DNA of 64,000 nucleotides from Rhynchopus sp. YZ270_cl-10 (lineage: Eukaryota; Euglenozoa; Diplonemea; Diplonemida; Diplonemidae): the NCBI GenBank assembly GCA_964035575.1, contig OZ037915.1:372001-436000 (forward strand). The letters are read 5' to 3'. Position 1 is the stretch's first letter, and the number at the start of each line of letters is the position of its first letter. Position numbers and translations under genes: made by a program. Below, piece after piece: positions 51,261 through 61,693 of the stretch. Below the pieces are notes generated by a model, which worked only from the letters and a program-made list of their open reading frames with translations, ran no database searches and had not been told where the DNA came from.

Positions 51261-54200
51261 TCACTCAAATTCCATGCTCTGCGAGGAAAGCTCCAATGAG
51301 GAAGGGAGGGGGAGTCCTTGGTGGATTGGCACATCCCGCGCCTCGCCTTGCTGGTCGAGGATGACACAGCCTGCCCCGGAGGTGGAGGTGGTCCTGGGGG
51401 AGGCCAGAGACGTGGTCGTTTGCGGATACATCGGGCCAGCGTAAGGGCTCACTGCAGAAATGGTGAGAGCGTTGGGGAAGGGTGGGGCACGGAACTGCCG
51501 GACCGGGTATTTTATCATATCGATCGACGTCTTGCGCGGTGCGTGCATCTGCGGCTGCAGGCCAGGGGAGTTCAGCACAACCCCGCCGGTTCCATTTGTT
51601 GCGTTGTGGTGTTTGCGGTCCTCTGCGACATTCGCTGCGGGCTGTACGATGTGCATCTCCTCCTCAACAGCACCAGGCCCGGCAACTGGATGGATGGTAC
51701 GCTGTTTGCCTTGGAAACATCCGAAGAACGGTAGAGACCTAGCCCATGGGGGGTCCTGTAAGAAGATTTTATAAAAAAAAAGAGAAAAAATACGCATACC
51801 TTGTAATCATAGATATCAGCGCAGATGTCACGCAGACTGGGGCGAATCTTACGCTGCAGAAAGAGTGCTGTAAAGTCCACCACCACAACCAGCCCGAAGA
51901 CCGTCAGGAGCGCGAGCAGGTAGTGCTTCGGGTCGCTGAAGAGGGGCTCCGCCATCAGGTAAAACTCCGTCTCCCCGAGCAAATCGGGCAGATACGCTGC
52001 ACTGTACAGCCACAACCACGCTGGGTAGAATAGGTACGAGAAGAGCAGCCCCCCTGCCTGTATACTGGTCACCTGATGTAAATGCACCGCCGCCTTCGTT
52101 AACACACAGAACACCACCATCGTCATTAAATAGGTTCCGGTTTGCTTCAACCCGCCATTTCTCCCGCTCAGCACATCAGTGTCGTCCTGAAGCATGATAG
52201 GGAACCCTGTCCAAAATATGATACTCCCGTGGAACAGTGCGGTCATAAACCAACATCCGATGCTAAATGAGTCAAAGTAATGCCCGGTACGCATTTGAGC
52301 ATAGAGGCGGGGTCCCAGAACTTTATCCATCAGGATTTCTTCGCTAATATCTTTGCCAAAGGATCCAACAAGAAGGGGTGGGAAGAAGGAAAACGCAGTG
52401 TTCTTTATCGCCAGCAACCAGGAATCGAAAACGGTCTTCCCCGAGAAGCAGCTGAATATCGCGAAGTACACCTGGCATAGGGAGAGCACGATGTTTTTGT
52501 AGAAGGAAAAGCAGACGCAACGGGAGTTTCGGTACATCGAGTACCGTCCGTGAACGACAAGCAGGCGCTTCAGGAAGCGGAACCGCGGGATGGCGTAGTC
52601 AGAGGCAAGCTCCGCCTGGGAGCCCTCAAGGCCGATGATGCCGATGCCCACCATTGCAGCGGAGATCATGGTCGCGTCGTTGGCGCCGTCCCCGATTGCA
52701 AGTGCTGTCTCCCCACTCTCCCTCTGAAACAAATTCACAATATACCCCTTCTGAGCTGGGGTCAAACGACAGCAAATCTGAGGTTAAAGTTGTGGGAGAG
52801 AAACGAAAATAGTTAACTCTGATATGGTGTGGCTGACGACCCCAAAATAGCAGAAAATAGAAGAAAATAGCACAAAATAGCACCCCCCTTCAGCCACACC
52901 ATGATAGGTAAGTAAAAAGGGGGAAAAAAAAAAGGTTTTTTTCGTTGATTGTACAATTGCCCTGTTGGAGGGGGGTGATTGGCCTACCGTATCTGAGGAA
53001 CTATTTCTCCTTTAAGCCACGCTTAGGTATAAAAAGAACAAAAAAAATTACATACCGCCGAGTGGATTTCCAGAGAGAGCAATACAAACTGCTTTTCCAA
53101 TGTTTTCTGTAAAAATAATTTCAGTTTTTTTTTCTCTTTTTCCAAAAAAAACCCATACCTCCTTCTCCCCTTGCATGATGTCTAGGGTAGGCCCATCCAA
53201 TGCTATTGTAACCCGACTCTTCTGCCCAGCAACCTTATTGAGTTGCAGCTCCTTTGCACGCTCCATCGCGCCATTGATGCGGTCGAGACATACTGCCTCT
53301 TTGCGCCGTTTTTTCCGCTCCGCCTCGTCTTCTGCACTGTCCAAAACTATGGATACTTCGGGAGCAGCTTCAGCCGCTTCAGATGGATCCTCAGGACTGT
53401 CCGGAACGAGAGGAGCAACCAGACGGCTTTCGTGGTAGTCCTCTTTGGTCACATTGATTGGGATAATCTCGGCCCCGTCTGCGAGACCGCAGGTTTTGCC
53501 AATTTCAATTCCGGTCTCAAGTTTGTCTCCAGTCAGCATCCAAACGATGACCCCAGCATCAGTCAAAAATTTTATGGTTTCTGCAACACCGTCTTGGAGT
53601 TTGTCTTCGTATCCGGTAATGCCAATGAGCCAGAGTTGGGATTCTATCGTGAGGCAGACTTTGTCGACCATTTCGTCGGTTTTGCCGAGAACGGTTTGGA
53701 CCGCGTTGTAGTCTTCTGTGAATTGTTGGTAGGTTGCTTCGTCGATTTCTCTGTAGGCTAGACAGAGGGTACGGTACTGCTGGCTTGCGTATTCTACGAC
53801 GCTACGTTGGGCGACGTCGCGAGATGCGTCTGTAAGACACGATGGATGTAAATTGTTCAGCACGCTCGAATCCGCGCCTTTGCAAAAGACAATGATCTGC
53901 CCATTCGCATCCTTCAGAATGATCGACATCATCTTCCGCGTCGGCGTGAACTCCAGCTCCTGCAGAATTTCAAACTCATGCTCGACCGTCCCGATCATTA
54001 CCTTCATCGTTTTTGAGGTCCGTTTCGTCAACAGAAATTTGTTTGCGCTGGCGCAGGTTACCAAGGCTACTTCATCGGGGGAGGAGCCCTCAAAATTTGC
54101 TTTTCCGGTTTCTTCATTGTGGAAGGGGACGACGGTGTGGCACATTGCCATGCAAGCGAGGTAGCGATTTACGTTGTCTGCATGAGACCCGGTTTGGAGA

Positions 54201-55657
54201 ACTTTGACAAATTGAGAAGCGCATCCGGAAGATCCGCCAGAACGTTCGATTTCTCCTGGGTTGGAGACTTCGTCGTGCGGGACCCATATGTTATCTGTGA
54301 GGACGCAGCCGCTCATGTAGCGCATAATGTTTTCGGTGAGGGTCCCTGTTTTATCAGAGAATACGTATTTAACGACGGCCAGCTGTTCGTTCAAGTCGGA
54401 GGTCTTAGGACGGCACCCAACCCATCCCAGAGATGGCATCCAGTGCATCATGTCTTGGTCCCATTTCATGAGAACAATTTGATTCACCTTGCACATCTCA
54501 ACCGTCACAAAAAGAGAGATCGGAATAAGAAACGACAGCAAAATGAAGTACGTCATATAATTCAAAAAAAAGTTTTCCGCGTCGGAAAACTCAGTCAAGA
54601 TGGTCGAGAGGTACCAATGCCCTTTGTTTTCCGCACGCCACCACGTAGACAGCGCGCACAGCGGGAACAACAGAGAGTGTTTGAACACAAAAATCCCTCC
54701 GACCAGCGAATTCACCTTTTTCGCGAGGAACGACGGCTTCCGCTTCGTCTTCTTCAGATTCTTCCCCTGCTTTGTGTGCTTCCCGGTGTAGATCACCAAG
54801 GCTGTTGCCCATTCCGTCTTTTTCATCGCAGAACCTCTCCATATAATATTTTTGATACTCAACGGTTCTTTCGAATCGCCTATATGCAACACCCCCTGCC
54901 ACGTGTACAGCTTTGAGTTCGGTTTGTCCACCGCAACGTGCATGCCTTCCTCTTCTGAGGTAGGTAGCGCTGAGAAATGCGAAGGGAGTTTTAAATGTTG
55001 CGTTTCAGTCCTAGATTTGCGAGGTTTGACGGAAGTCTCTCCGTCAAGCTGGCTGGTCTCGATGTACACCACCCCATCGTCATCGGAGGAGCTGAGAATG
55101 ACCACATCTGCCTTAACCGCGCAGGCCTCCCCCCCTTTCCCCCTCTCCATCATGAGGATATCGCCCACCTTCACCTCCAAGGAAGGAACCTCCTTCCAGC
55201 TGTCCCCAGACAGCACCTTGACCACAGCGGAGTTGTCATTGTGGTCCGCACGATGTCTCTTCCAATCCTCGTACCCATCCTTAAACGCAGAGGCGGAGAG
55301 CACAGCTACCAACGGGATGACTGCAGAGAAAGGGGTAATAGGGGAAACCCCTGGGACAAATGAGATTACCATTACCAAGAAGAAGTAGACATTGGAGATC
55401 TGGTGGAATTGGTGAAAGAGGTTGAGCGGAAGGAAGTTGAAAAGCGTATAGTGGCTGGTCTTCAAGAAGTTTGCAGGGAATTTGCTTTGTGCATTGCGGC
55501 TGTCGTTGTTGATGAACACCTCGCGGTACTCCTCGCTGTCTTCGTCAGACTCTGCGAAGGAAGCTCCATCATCCTCAGACGCTGCCTTCTTCCCTACCAA
55601 CAACGATCCAAACACCGACGCTCGATGGAACAACGAGCTCTTCCTTCGTGTACTCAT
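51261..55657 (-). CDS. P4-type phospholipid flippase ATPase, four exons
   Basis: Exons 53159-55657, 53056-53106, 51800-52777 and 51261-51755 join in phase 0 to about 1340 residues. Introns are 52, 278 and 44 bp, all GTATG donors with CAG acceptors. Motifs: DGET of the A domain (205-208), PISL in helix 4 (379-382), which marks P4 lipid flippases, DKTGTLT (435-441) with the phosphorylated Asp, TGDKLETGIEIG, and GDGANDATMI (879-888). The 17-codon exon 2 reads KTLEKQFVLLSLEIHSA and leads into ICCRLTPAQKG of exon 3, restoring the family consensus before the hinge. The 164-residue last exon is a Pro/Ser-rich cytoplasmic tail. P4-ATPases move aminophospholipids to the cytosolic leaflet, normally with a CDC50 partner, which is not in this window. 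Confidence 0.93.
52778..53055 (-). other. Intron 2 of the flippase gene, carrying a MITE
   Basis: The minus strand starts GTATGTAATT and ends AACCTCAG. At 278 bp it is five times longer than introns 1 and 3 of this gene; the MITE at 52824-52902 accounts for part of this. Confidence 0.82.
52824..52902. mobile_element. ~79-bp MITE inside a flippase intron
   Basis: ATGGTGTGGCTGA and TCAGCCACACCAT are perfect 13-bp inverted ends around AAAATAGCAGAAAATAG units; GAT stands on both flanks and may be a 3-bp duplication. Copy of 25838-25907. Confidence 0.85.
53107..53158 (-). other. Intron 1 of the flippase gene (52 bp)
   Basis: Minus strand: GTATGGGTTT...TTTTTACAG. Reading through it ends in a stop soon after; removing it restores the flippase consensus. 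Intron 3 (51756-51799, 44 bp) is GTATGCGTAT...CTTACAG. Confidence 0.82.
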
Positions 55658-56968
55658 TTGAGAAGAAAAAAATCAAAAAAAAAAAAAAAAAAAAAATCAA
55701 AAAAATGGGAGACCCCAAACCAAGGGGCCCACCTTCCCTACTCTAAAGCCACCGTGGATTTTTTTTAGAGAGAGAGAGAGAGAGGAAAAATAGAGAAGTT
55801 TTTGAAGTTACACCGAGAAGGTGTATGTGTTGTGTGTGGGTGGGTTTATTTTTTTGTGTGTTGTGTTGCACCCCGGTGCCTGTTGGGGGGGGTTTGAAAA
55901 GATTGTGGGATTGTGGGGGTTTGTTGGAGAAATAGAAGTTTGTTTTGTGCGTAAAGTGTGTAATATTCTGTGTTATCCGAGGAGGGGGGGGTTATCGAAC
56001 CCCCAGCGAGAGCGCTTTCATTTGGGCATGGACACGGTTACCACAAAAGAGGGTTGTACATCATCATCGGTCCCATCCAAGAAAGAAGATGGAGGGTATT
56101 TTCAAAATCAGAAACTAGGTTGGAGTTTGGTTTGTTTTTGTTTTTTTGTTTTTGTGTCGTGTTTTTTTTTTTTTTTTTGAAATATTTTGTTTTAGTTTGC
56201 GAAAGGTATCCCTGAGGATTTGATCCACATGTGAATCGGTAGGGTGTTGTTTTATTCAGAGAATAAACGGGGGAAAAAAAAAGGAAAAGAAAAGAGAAAA
56301 GCTGCCTCAGTCATCTTGCCGACATAGGCATGTTTTATGTAACGACAATCACCCTACCTAGGTTTGAATCGTTAGTTATTTTATGGAAAAAAAAATTGTT
56401 GGAGTAGTGTAATCGCCTCTGTTGTGTTGCCACAATAATGTGCAAATCTCCATTTTTTTTTCCACACGTAATTTTGTTTTTGTTTTTGTTCGTTTCAGTT
56501 TTTTTTCCAAAAAAGAAGCAAAATTAACGTAATAAAAGCAGCGTCCAATCCCTCATAAATGGGATTTGGAGAAAAAAAAAGGGAGCGGGCACTGAGCCAA
56601 GAGGTGGGGAAACTGCATAGCCGTAAGAAAAAGAAGTTAGCCAAATAAATAAAGAAGAATAGTTTTATCAGAAGCACCTGAGCCTCTCTCGTGCTCTTAG
56701 TCATCTGACAGAAACAAAAAATGGTGGCTATTGATGCAGACACCCCCTCTACCCTACCCCCTGTACGATGCCAGCCCCCCAGATGAAAGTCCACTGGCCC
56801 CCTTGGCGGCCCAGACACTCTTTAAGCTAGCCCACCTATTTTTCGAAAAAAAAAAGAAATGCTGCAAAGTTTTGTGTTCCTTCTGTTTGAAACCTTGAAA
56901 AGTGTTGTAAATTTTTCTTATGTTCTGAAAATCGTTGGAAAGAGGAAAGCCAGACCACATCTGGCTGA
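55658..56968. other. Spacer with short repeats
   Basis: No gene seen. A partial GTGCGTAAAGTGTGTAATATTC repeat (55935-55985), a TTATCGAACCCCC stretch (55991-56003), a TTGTTGGAGTAG copy (56388-56453) and a decayed CTAAGC-type hairpin (56665-56708). Confidence 0.55.
56388..56453 (+). repeat. TTGTTGGAGTAG short interspersed repeat, copy 4
   Basis: AATTGTTGGAGTAGTGTAAT..TTGTGTTGCCACA..TGCAAATCTCCAT; the most diverged of the four copies. Confidence 0.82.
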
Positions 56969-57424
56969 TTACAGCAGAAGAAGGGCGAGTCTTGCACCAA
57001 AGCAAAGGCTGATGGACAGCCCTGACACGAAGGCAATTGCACGGAACGGCTGGATGGCAAAGAGGTAGAAGAAGGCGTGTGCAAACCTGAGGGCGGCGTA
57101 GGCCTTGAGCATCAGGATGTCGTGGTCCTGTGCAAGCCCGGTGAGGCCCAGCATCAATGCCATCAGGAGCAGGAAGGGCTCGTTCTCGAGAGTGTTCGAT
57201 GTGATGCCCTGCAGACGTGTCTGGTCGAACTTCGGTCCAAACGCACCCAACAGCAGCTTGAACATGGCGACAAGAATCCATGGCATGTGTGTCGAATCCT
57301 CAGCAGTCTTAAACTGCGATGTCATCAGGCGTGTGCGCACGGCAAGCAGGTGTGTCACCGCAAGCTTCACACCAAGGAGCCCGGTCACTCCGGCAAGCAC
57401 TGTCAGGAAGGCTTCGTTTTGCAT
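56969..57424 (-). CDS. MAPEG family membrane enzyme (microsomal GST-like)
   Basis: 151 residues, the family's usual length, with four membrane segments at about 5-28, 48-65, 82-97 and 128-150. NTLENEPFLLLMAL (77-90) matches the conserved N-x2-E-N motif of MGST1/mPGES-1, and RFAHAFFYL with QPFRAIAF (113-132) match the third and fourth signature blocks, including the Arg that binds glutathione. Such enzymes conjugate or isomerise lipid peroxides and eicosanoid-like substrates with glutathione in the ER membrane. The substrate is not predictable. Start at 57424 is the only Met before the first helix. Single exon. Confidence 0.9.
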   Translation of the reverse strand: MQNEAFLTVLAGVTGLLGVKLAVTHLLAVRTRLMTSQFKTAEDSTHMPWILVAMFKLLLGAFGPKFDQTRLQGITSNTLENEPFLLLMALMLGLTGLAQDHDILMLKAYAALRFAHAFFYLFAIQPFRAIAFVSGLSISLCFGARLALLLL

Positions 57425-57619
57425 CTTGGCTTTGGGGGGTGGTGTTTGTGTAGTGTTTATCTGTACAGAGGGTGTGGGAGCGGATAGATGACAATGAAAA
57501 AAAAAGGTGTTGAACCTTTTACCTTCAGTAGGAAGCTTTGGTGTGTATGCATCACCGTGCCTTACACATCTCTGATCTCTGACTTGTTTGTGCGTAAAGT
57601 GTGTAATAAATATTCTGTG

Positions 57620-58520
57620 GTTGGTGTGATTTTTCTAAAAAAAAGGTGTAAAAAAGGTCCTTCTAAGGTATGGTGGTTTTCCTTAGGGCATTTCCTTAAG
57701 GAAAACGTGACTTTTTCCCGAGCTTTCTCTGTGGTGGAGTGGACTTGTTTTCGATCAAAAAACTGTGTACCCAGTACCCAGTACCCAGTACCCAGTACCC
57801 AGTACCCAGTACCCAGTACCCAGTACCCAGTACCCAGTACCCAGTACCCAGTACCCAGTACCCAGTACCCAGTACCCAGTACCCAGTACCCAGTACCCAG
57901 TACCCAGTACCCAGTACCCAGTACCCAGTACCCAGTACCCAGTACCCAGTACCCAGTACCCAGTACCCAGTACCCAGTACCAAAGGGCCGATGGAGGGTT
58001 CCGAGACGGCGATAGCCTGCGACACTATGTCATGGGAAGGTGGGATACTAGCTTGCGCCGCAGGCGCACGGTACGCTACTTTTATTGTTTCGGCGTATCC
58101 TTTTTTCTCACTCTTCGTTGGGTTCCACGAGCTCCGCCCGTCAAATGATGGGGTGTAAAATTCGCATCTACGCAAACTGCCCCACGTTCCTTTTGTACTT
58201 TTCCTTCAGAAGTCAAGTACTGACCATATTTTGCACACAGAACCTGAAAATGGCCTGTAAAAACTGACACATGCATTTTAGGTCAAAAATACTCATTTCT
58301 GAGCGCAAAGTGACCCCATCACAGCACGTACAGGCTCCGGTGCACCGAAATCAAAAAAAAAAAATTTTGATTTTTTGTGGGGAAAAATTTCTGGGGAAAT
58401 TTTCTGGCCACAAAAAACCACCAAAAAGATGTACACAAAATAATTTTAGCACCCCGCAAAAAAAAAGGTGTAAAAAAGGTCCTTCTAAGGTCCTTCACCC
58501 TTGTTTTGGTCACACCACAG
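57620..58520. mobile_element. ~0.9-kb insertion carrying a heptamer satellite
   Basis: The ends GTTGGTGTGA and TCACACCACA are short imperfect inverted repeats, and direct copies of GTGTAAAAAAGGTCCTTCTA lie near both ends (57648 and 58470). It contains the TACCCAG array and a GCAGGCGCACGGTACGCTAC module at 58062. End points are approximate. Confidence 0.65.
57767..57981. repeat. Heptamer satellite (GTACCCA)n, ~31 units
   Basis: 215 bp of perfect GTACCCA units. The minus strand reads (TGGGTAC)n, a G-rich heptamer. The unit has no stop codon, so all frames give (YPVPSTQ)n, which explains the ORFs here. Confidence 0.97.
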
Positions 58521-58537
58521 TGGTGATATTTTTATTA

Positions 58538-59222
58538 CCTACCCCCCCCCGTGCATAAGTCCGACCCCCATGACCCGTGCATAAGTCCGATGACCCGTGT
58601 ATAAGTCCGGGCAGATTTGGGCTCAGGATCGGACTTATGCACAGGCCGACTTATACACCGGTTTTGTGTACTAGTGGTAGGGAGAAATTTTTTTGAGGCG
58701 TTTTCCCGCTCGCGAAGCGAGCGGGAGAAAAAATTTGAGGTATTTTTCCGCGAGCGAAGCGAGCGTAACTTTATTTTTATTGGTGGTGTATTCACCAGGG
58801 ATCATCTTCACGCTTCTCATGTCAAAACATCATCCTCACAATGCTCAAAGATGTGCACCTGTTACTGCAACATTGTGGAAAACTTTGCACCCCAAACAGT
58901 CTCAACAGCCAAAAGGTGTCCCTTGTTGAGTGGGTTCTCATGTTTGATACCTGCACAGCAAGCATTCCTCCAACGCTGTTTGGCCTGTCTGCGGCGTTGT
59001 GCCGAAGGTGCACGAAGACAGGGTAAATTTTGCGGTGTCACATGTGGGTCACTCACACTGAGGTCATGTGACCCTGCATGGGTCTGGGTACCTGGGTGCA
59101 CAAAACCGGTGTATAAGTCCGATACCCGTGCATAAGTCCGAAACCCCGTGTATAAGTCCGGAGGCCCTCAGCCCCCCCAAAAATCGGACTTATACGCAGA
59201 CTTATGCACGGGGGGGGGTAGG
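58538..59222. mobile_element. 685-bp TA-inserted MITE (CCTACCCCC ends)
   Basis: CCTACCCCCCCCCGTGCATA and TATGCACGGGGGGGGGTAGG are inverted ends, flanked by TA (58536-58537, 59223-59224). Subterminal GTGCATAAGTCCGA-like repeats at both sides; hairpins CCCGCTCGCGAAGCGAGCGG at 58708-58727. The copy at 27139 lies in the other orientation. Confidence 0.9.
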
Positions 59223-60264
59223 TACTGCAATACGCTCCCAACTGACTACCTGGCGAAGAGGAAACCTCTTTGAGGCCAAAAAAAATGGCTGATTCTCTCT
59301 GTATTGCTTTGGCTTTTGGTATTTTGCCGAAAAAAGTTTATTTTTGGTAGAGTGGGGTAGAGGGGGAATGCCTATTTTTTTTGTAGGATCAACAATCAAA
59401 CCCTGTCCTCGAGAATGGGTTCTGTCCAAAAACAAAGTCACCCGAAGACCAAAAAATGAATTTCAAAAGGTATGGCCATGGATATGCACATCATCCACCC
59501 GCTGAAAACTACTTAAGACCAACACACAATGGTTTTCAATGAAAGTAGCATTCCCAACTACCGTATGAGGCGATGCAGATCATCCTCAGCCAATTGAAAG
59601 TATCATTTTCCCCCCCATTTTCTCGTGTTTCTATTTTTTTAAAATGTCGGGTGAAGGCTAGAAGTATGTTCACGTCTGCCGTTCCCGAAAGAGAAGGGGG
59701 TAAAGAAAAGTTGAAAAGGTGAATATGTCAATAGAAAGGGTACAGCAAAAAGCGTTGTAAACAAATTCATATACTTTCACATAAAATTTGAAAGCATTAG
59801 GGAAGTGTATAAAAAACAACAACAACCTTGTTGTAAAGAAAGAGCAGTAGAAACACGCTAAAAAACGCATCTCAGTCAAGCTCGTGCAAAGGGTGGGACG
59901 TGGGTGTTCCGTAAGAGAACGGAGGCGGTTCACAACCGCTCGGCAAATCACGCGACCTCTTTAATAATGAAATAGTTGAAACGTGCTAAAACGCATCTCA
60001 GTCAAGCTCATGCAAGAAGAAGAAAACAAAACTAAACAGAAAAAAAACTCACTTCTTTCAAAAGAATTAAATTCAAAAAAAAACCATCAAGAAAAATTGA
60101 AGATAACTAGCAGCCTCTCTGAGACTTAAACAGTCACCCCACAGCGCACAGGGCTCAACAACGGCAAAAGGTTTGGTCCTTAAAAAGGACCTTAAATGTT
60201 GATGAATGCACTTCTGTACAAGAAAAAAAAGGGGTTCCAATCCATCTGGAGAAAAAAAGAAAAT

Positions 60265-60305
60265 TTTATAAGATGATCCTAAGCCTCTCGTTGCTTAGTC
60301 ACCTT
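60265..60305 (+). repeat. Hairpin repeat, TATAAGATGACCC family
   Basis: TTTATAAGATGATCCTAAGC, loop CTCTCGTT, GCTTAGTCACCTT, with AAAAAAA on both sides. Confidence 0.85.
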
Positions 60306-61100
60306 TTAAAAAAAAGGTGAGGGGGGGGCGGGGGGGTTGAAATGGCCCAGTCACCCACCCACCTCTGACTCTCTTCCCCTGCTGCGTTGTTCCATAAATC
60401 GGAAGGTGTCATCTGGTCCGCTGGACACAAAAAAAAACACAGCCCCATTTCGGTCGAAGCAAGGCAAGAAGCGCAATAGGTGGGGCAGGGAAGGGAAGAA
60501 ATCCGAGAAAGCCCTTGCAGGGGAGGGGGGAAGTGTAAATCACAAAAAAAAAGGGGAAGACGAAAGAAAGAAAAAAGTTGATGCAGATGAAACATAAGCT
60601 CTCTCTCAGCTTCACCTTTCAAAAAAAAAAAATTGAAGAAAGCTTCTTTTGTTGGACCACCTTGCCGCCTTACGTCTGTGTTTTTTTTAGCCACCCTTTC
60701 AAAATGGAATGGGTGGCATAGTACGACATAAGGGAAAGGGACTCACAAAGGAAAAAAGCGGGAAAGGGAAGAGCGAGGGGGAAAGGGGGAACTTTGGAAA
60801 AAGGGAGAAAACGAGGTGTCTTCACGTTAAACTTCTTTTTAAGGGAATGTGGTCATCTTGAGAGAATATAAAAAAGAGAAGTACGCTCCACTGTTCAATG
60901 AGAAGGCGCCCAACAAAGAATATTTAACAATCAATCACCCATTTTATTAGGGTTCTCTCTTTTTCAATGCCTTCAATTTTTCACACAAAAAAAACATACT
61001 TCATAAAATACGATGACATCCATCTCTCTTCTGCCTGAATGCACAACAAACACATTGTTCACACGATACGGTCAAACACTCTGGATCGTTCAAAAAAAAA

Positions 61101-61150
61101 GAGAAGTTGAAAGTTCAAACGCATCACCGTTTATCGGCGGACGCAGGCAC
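61101..61150 (+). repeat. Hairpin repeat, GAAAGTGC subfamily
   Basis: GAAGTTGAAAGTTCAAACGC..CACCGTTTATCGGCGGACGCAGGCAC; diverged member. Confidence 0.75.
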
Positions 61151-61693
61151 GGAAAGAAAAAAAACAATTAATATTCTCCACGTTGGGTATGTGTGTCGGA
61201 ATACTGTCCGTGCCACATACGCTACTGTGAAAAAAGAAAAATATTTTGACTAGAAATACATAGCGCTCTCATAGTGTTCTGACGTATGCCAAAAAAAAGG
61301 GCGAAAGCCTTCAGCATCTCAAAAGACGCTTTCATCAAATGCTGGTATTATGTTTCAAAAATCTCTCAGGTCAAAAATAAAAACCTGGAAAAAGGTGCCA
61401 AAACTTCCCCCCAAAAAGGGGACCAGAAACGACCAACTCGTCTCCAAAGCGGGAAGGTGAGCATTATAGTGCTTTGGGATACGGGGTCCCCTTAAGAAGT
61501 GGATTCCCTGTTTCAATTTGGTCCGAAGACCGCATTGCCTAAAAGGACAACGGGCTCACCTATTTAAGGGTCGAGATCTCGTTCGTTAACGGAATCAACC
61601 AGACAAGCCAACGGTGAAACCACAAGTAAAACCACAAGTCAAGTTATTTACTTCACCGTGTACGAGGGGGTAGGAGGGGGGGGGGGGGGGGGG

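Larger units (their letters stand above)
57520..59284 (+). repeat. ~170-bp repeat broken by two insertions
   Basis: Left part 57520-57619 (CTTCAGTAGGAAGCTTTGG to ATATTCTGTG), a short middle GTGATATTTTTATTA at 58523-58537, and right part TACTGCAATACGC to CTTTGAGGCC at 59223-59284 together match the uninterrupted copy at 46185-46358. Confidence 0.85.

Noticed and set aside
55658-55720. Spliced-leader acceptor before the flippase start
   Set aside because: There is a long T run but no AG between it and the ATG.
57488-58175. ORFs with repeated YPVPSTQ or YWVLGTG
   Set aside because: Produced by the 7-bp satellite, which has no stop in any frame.
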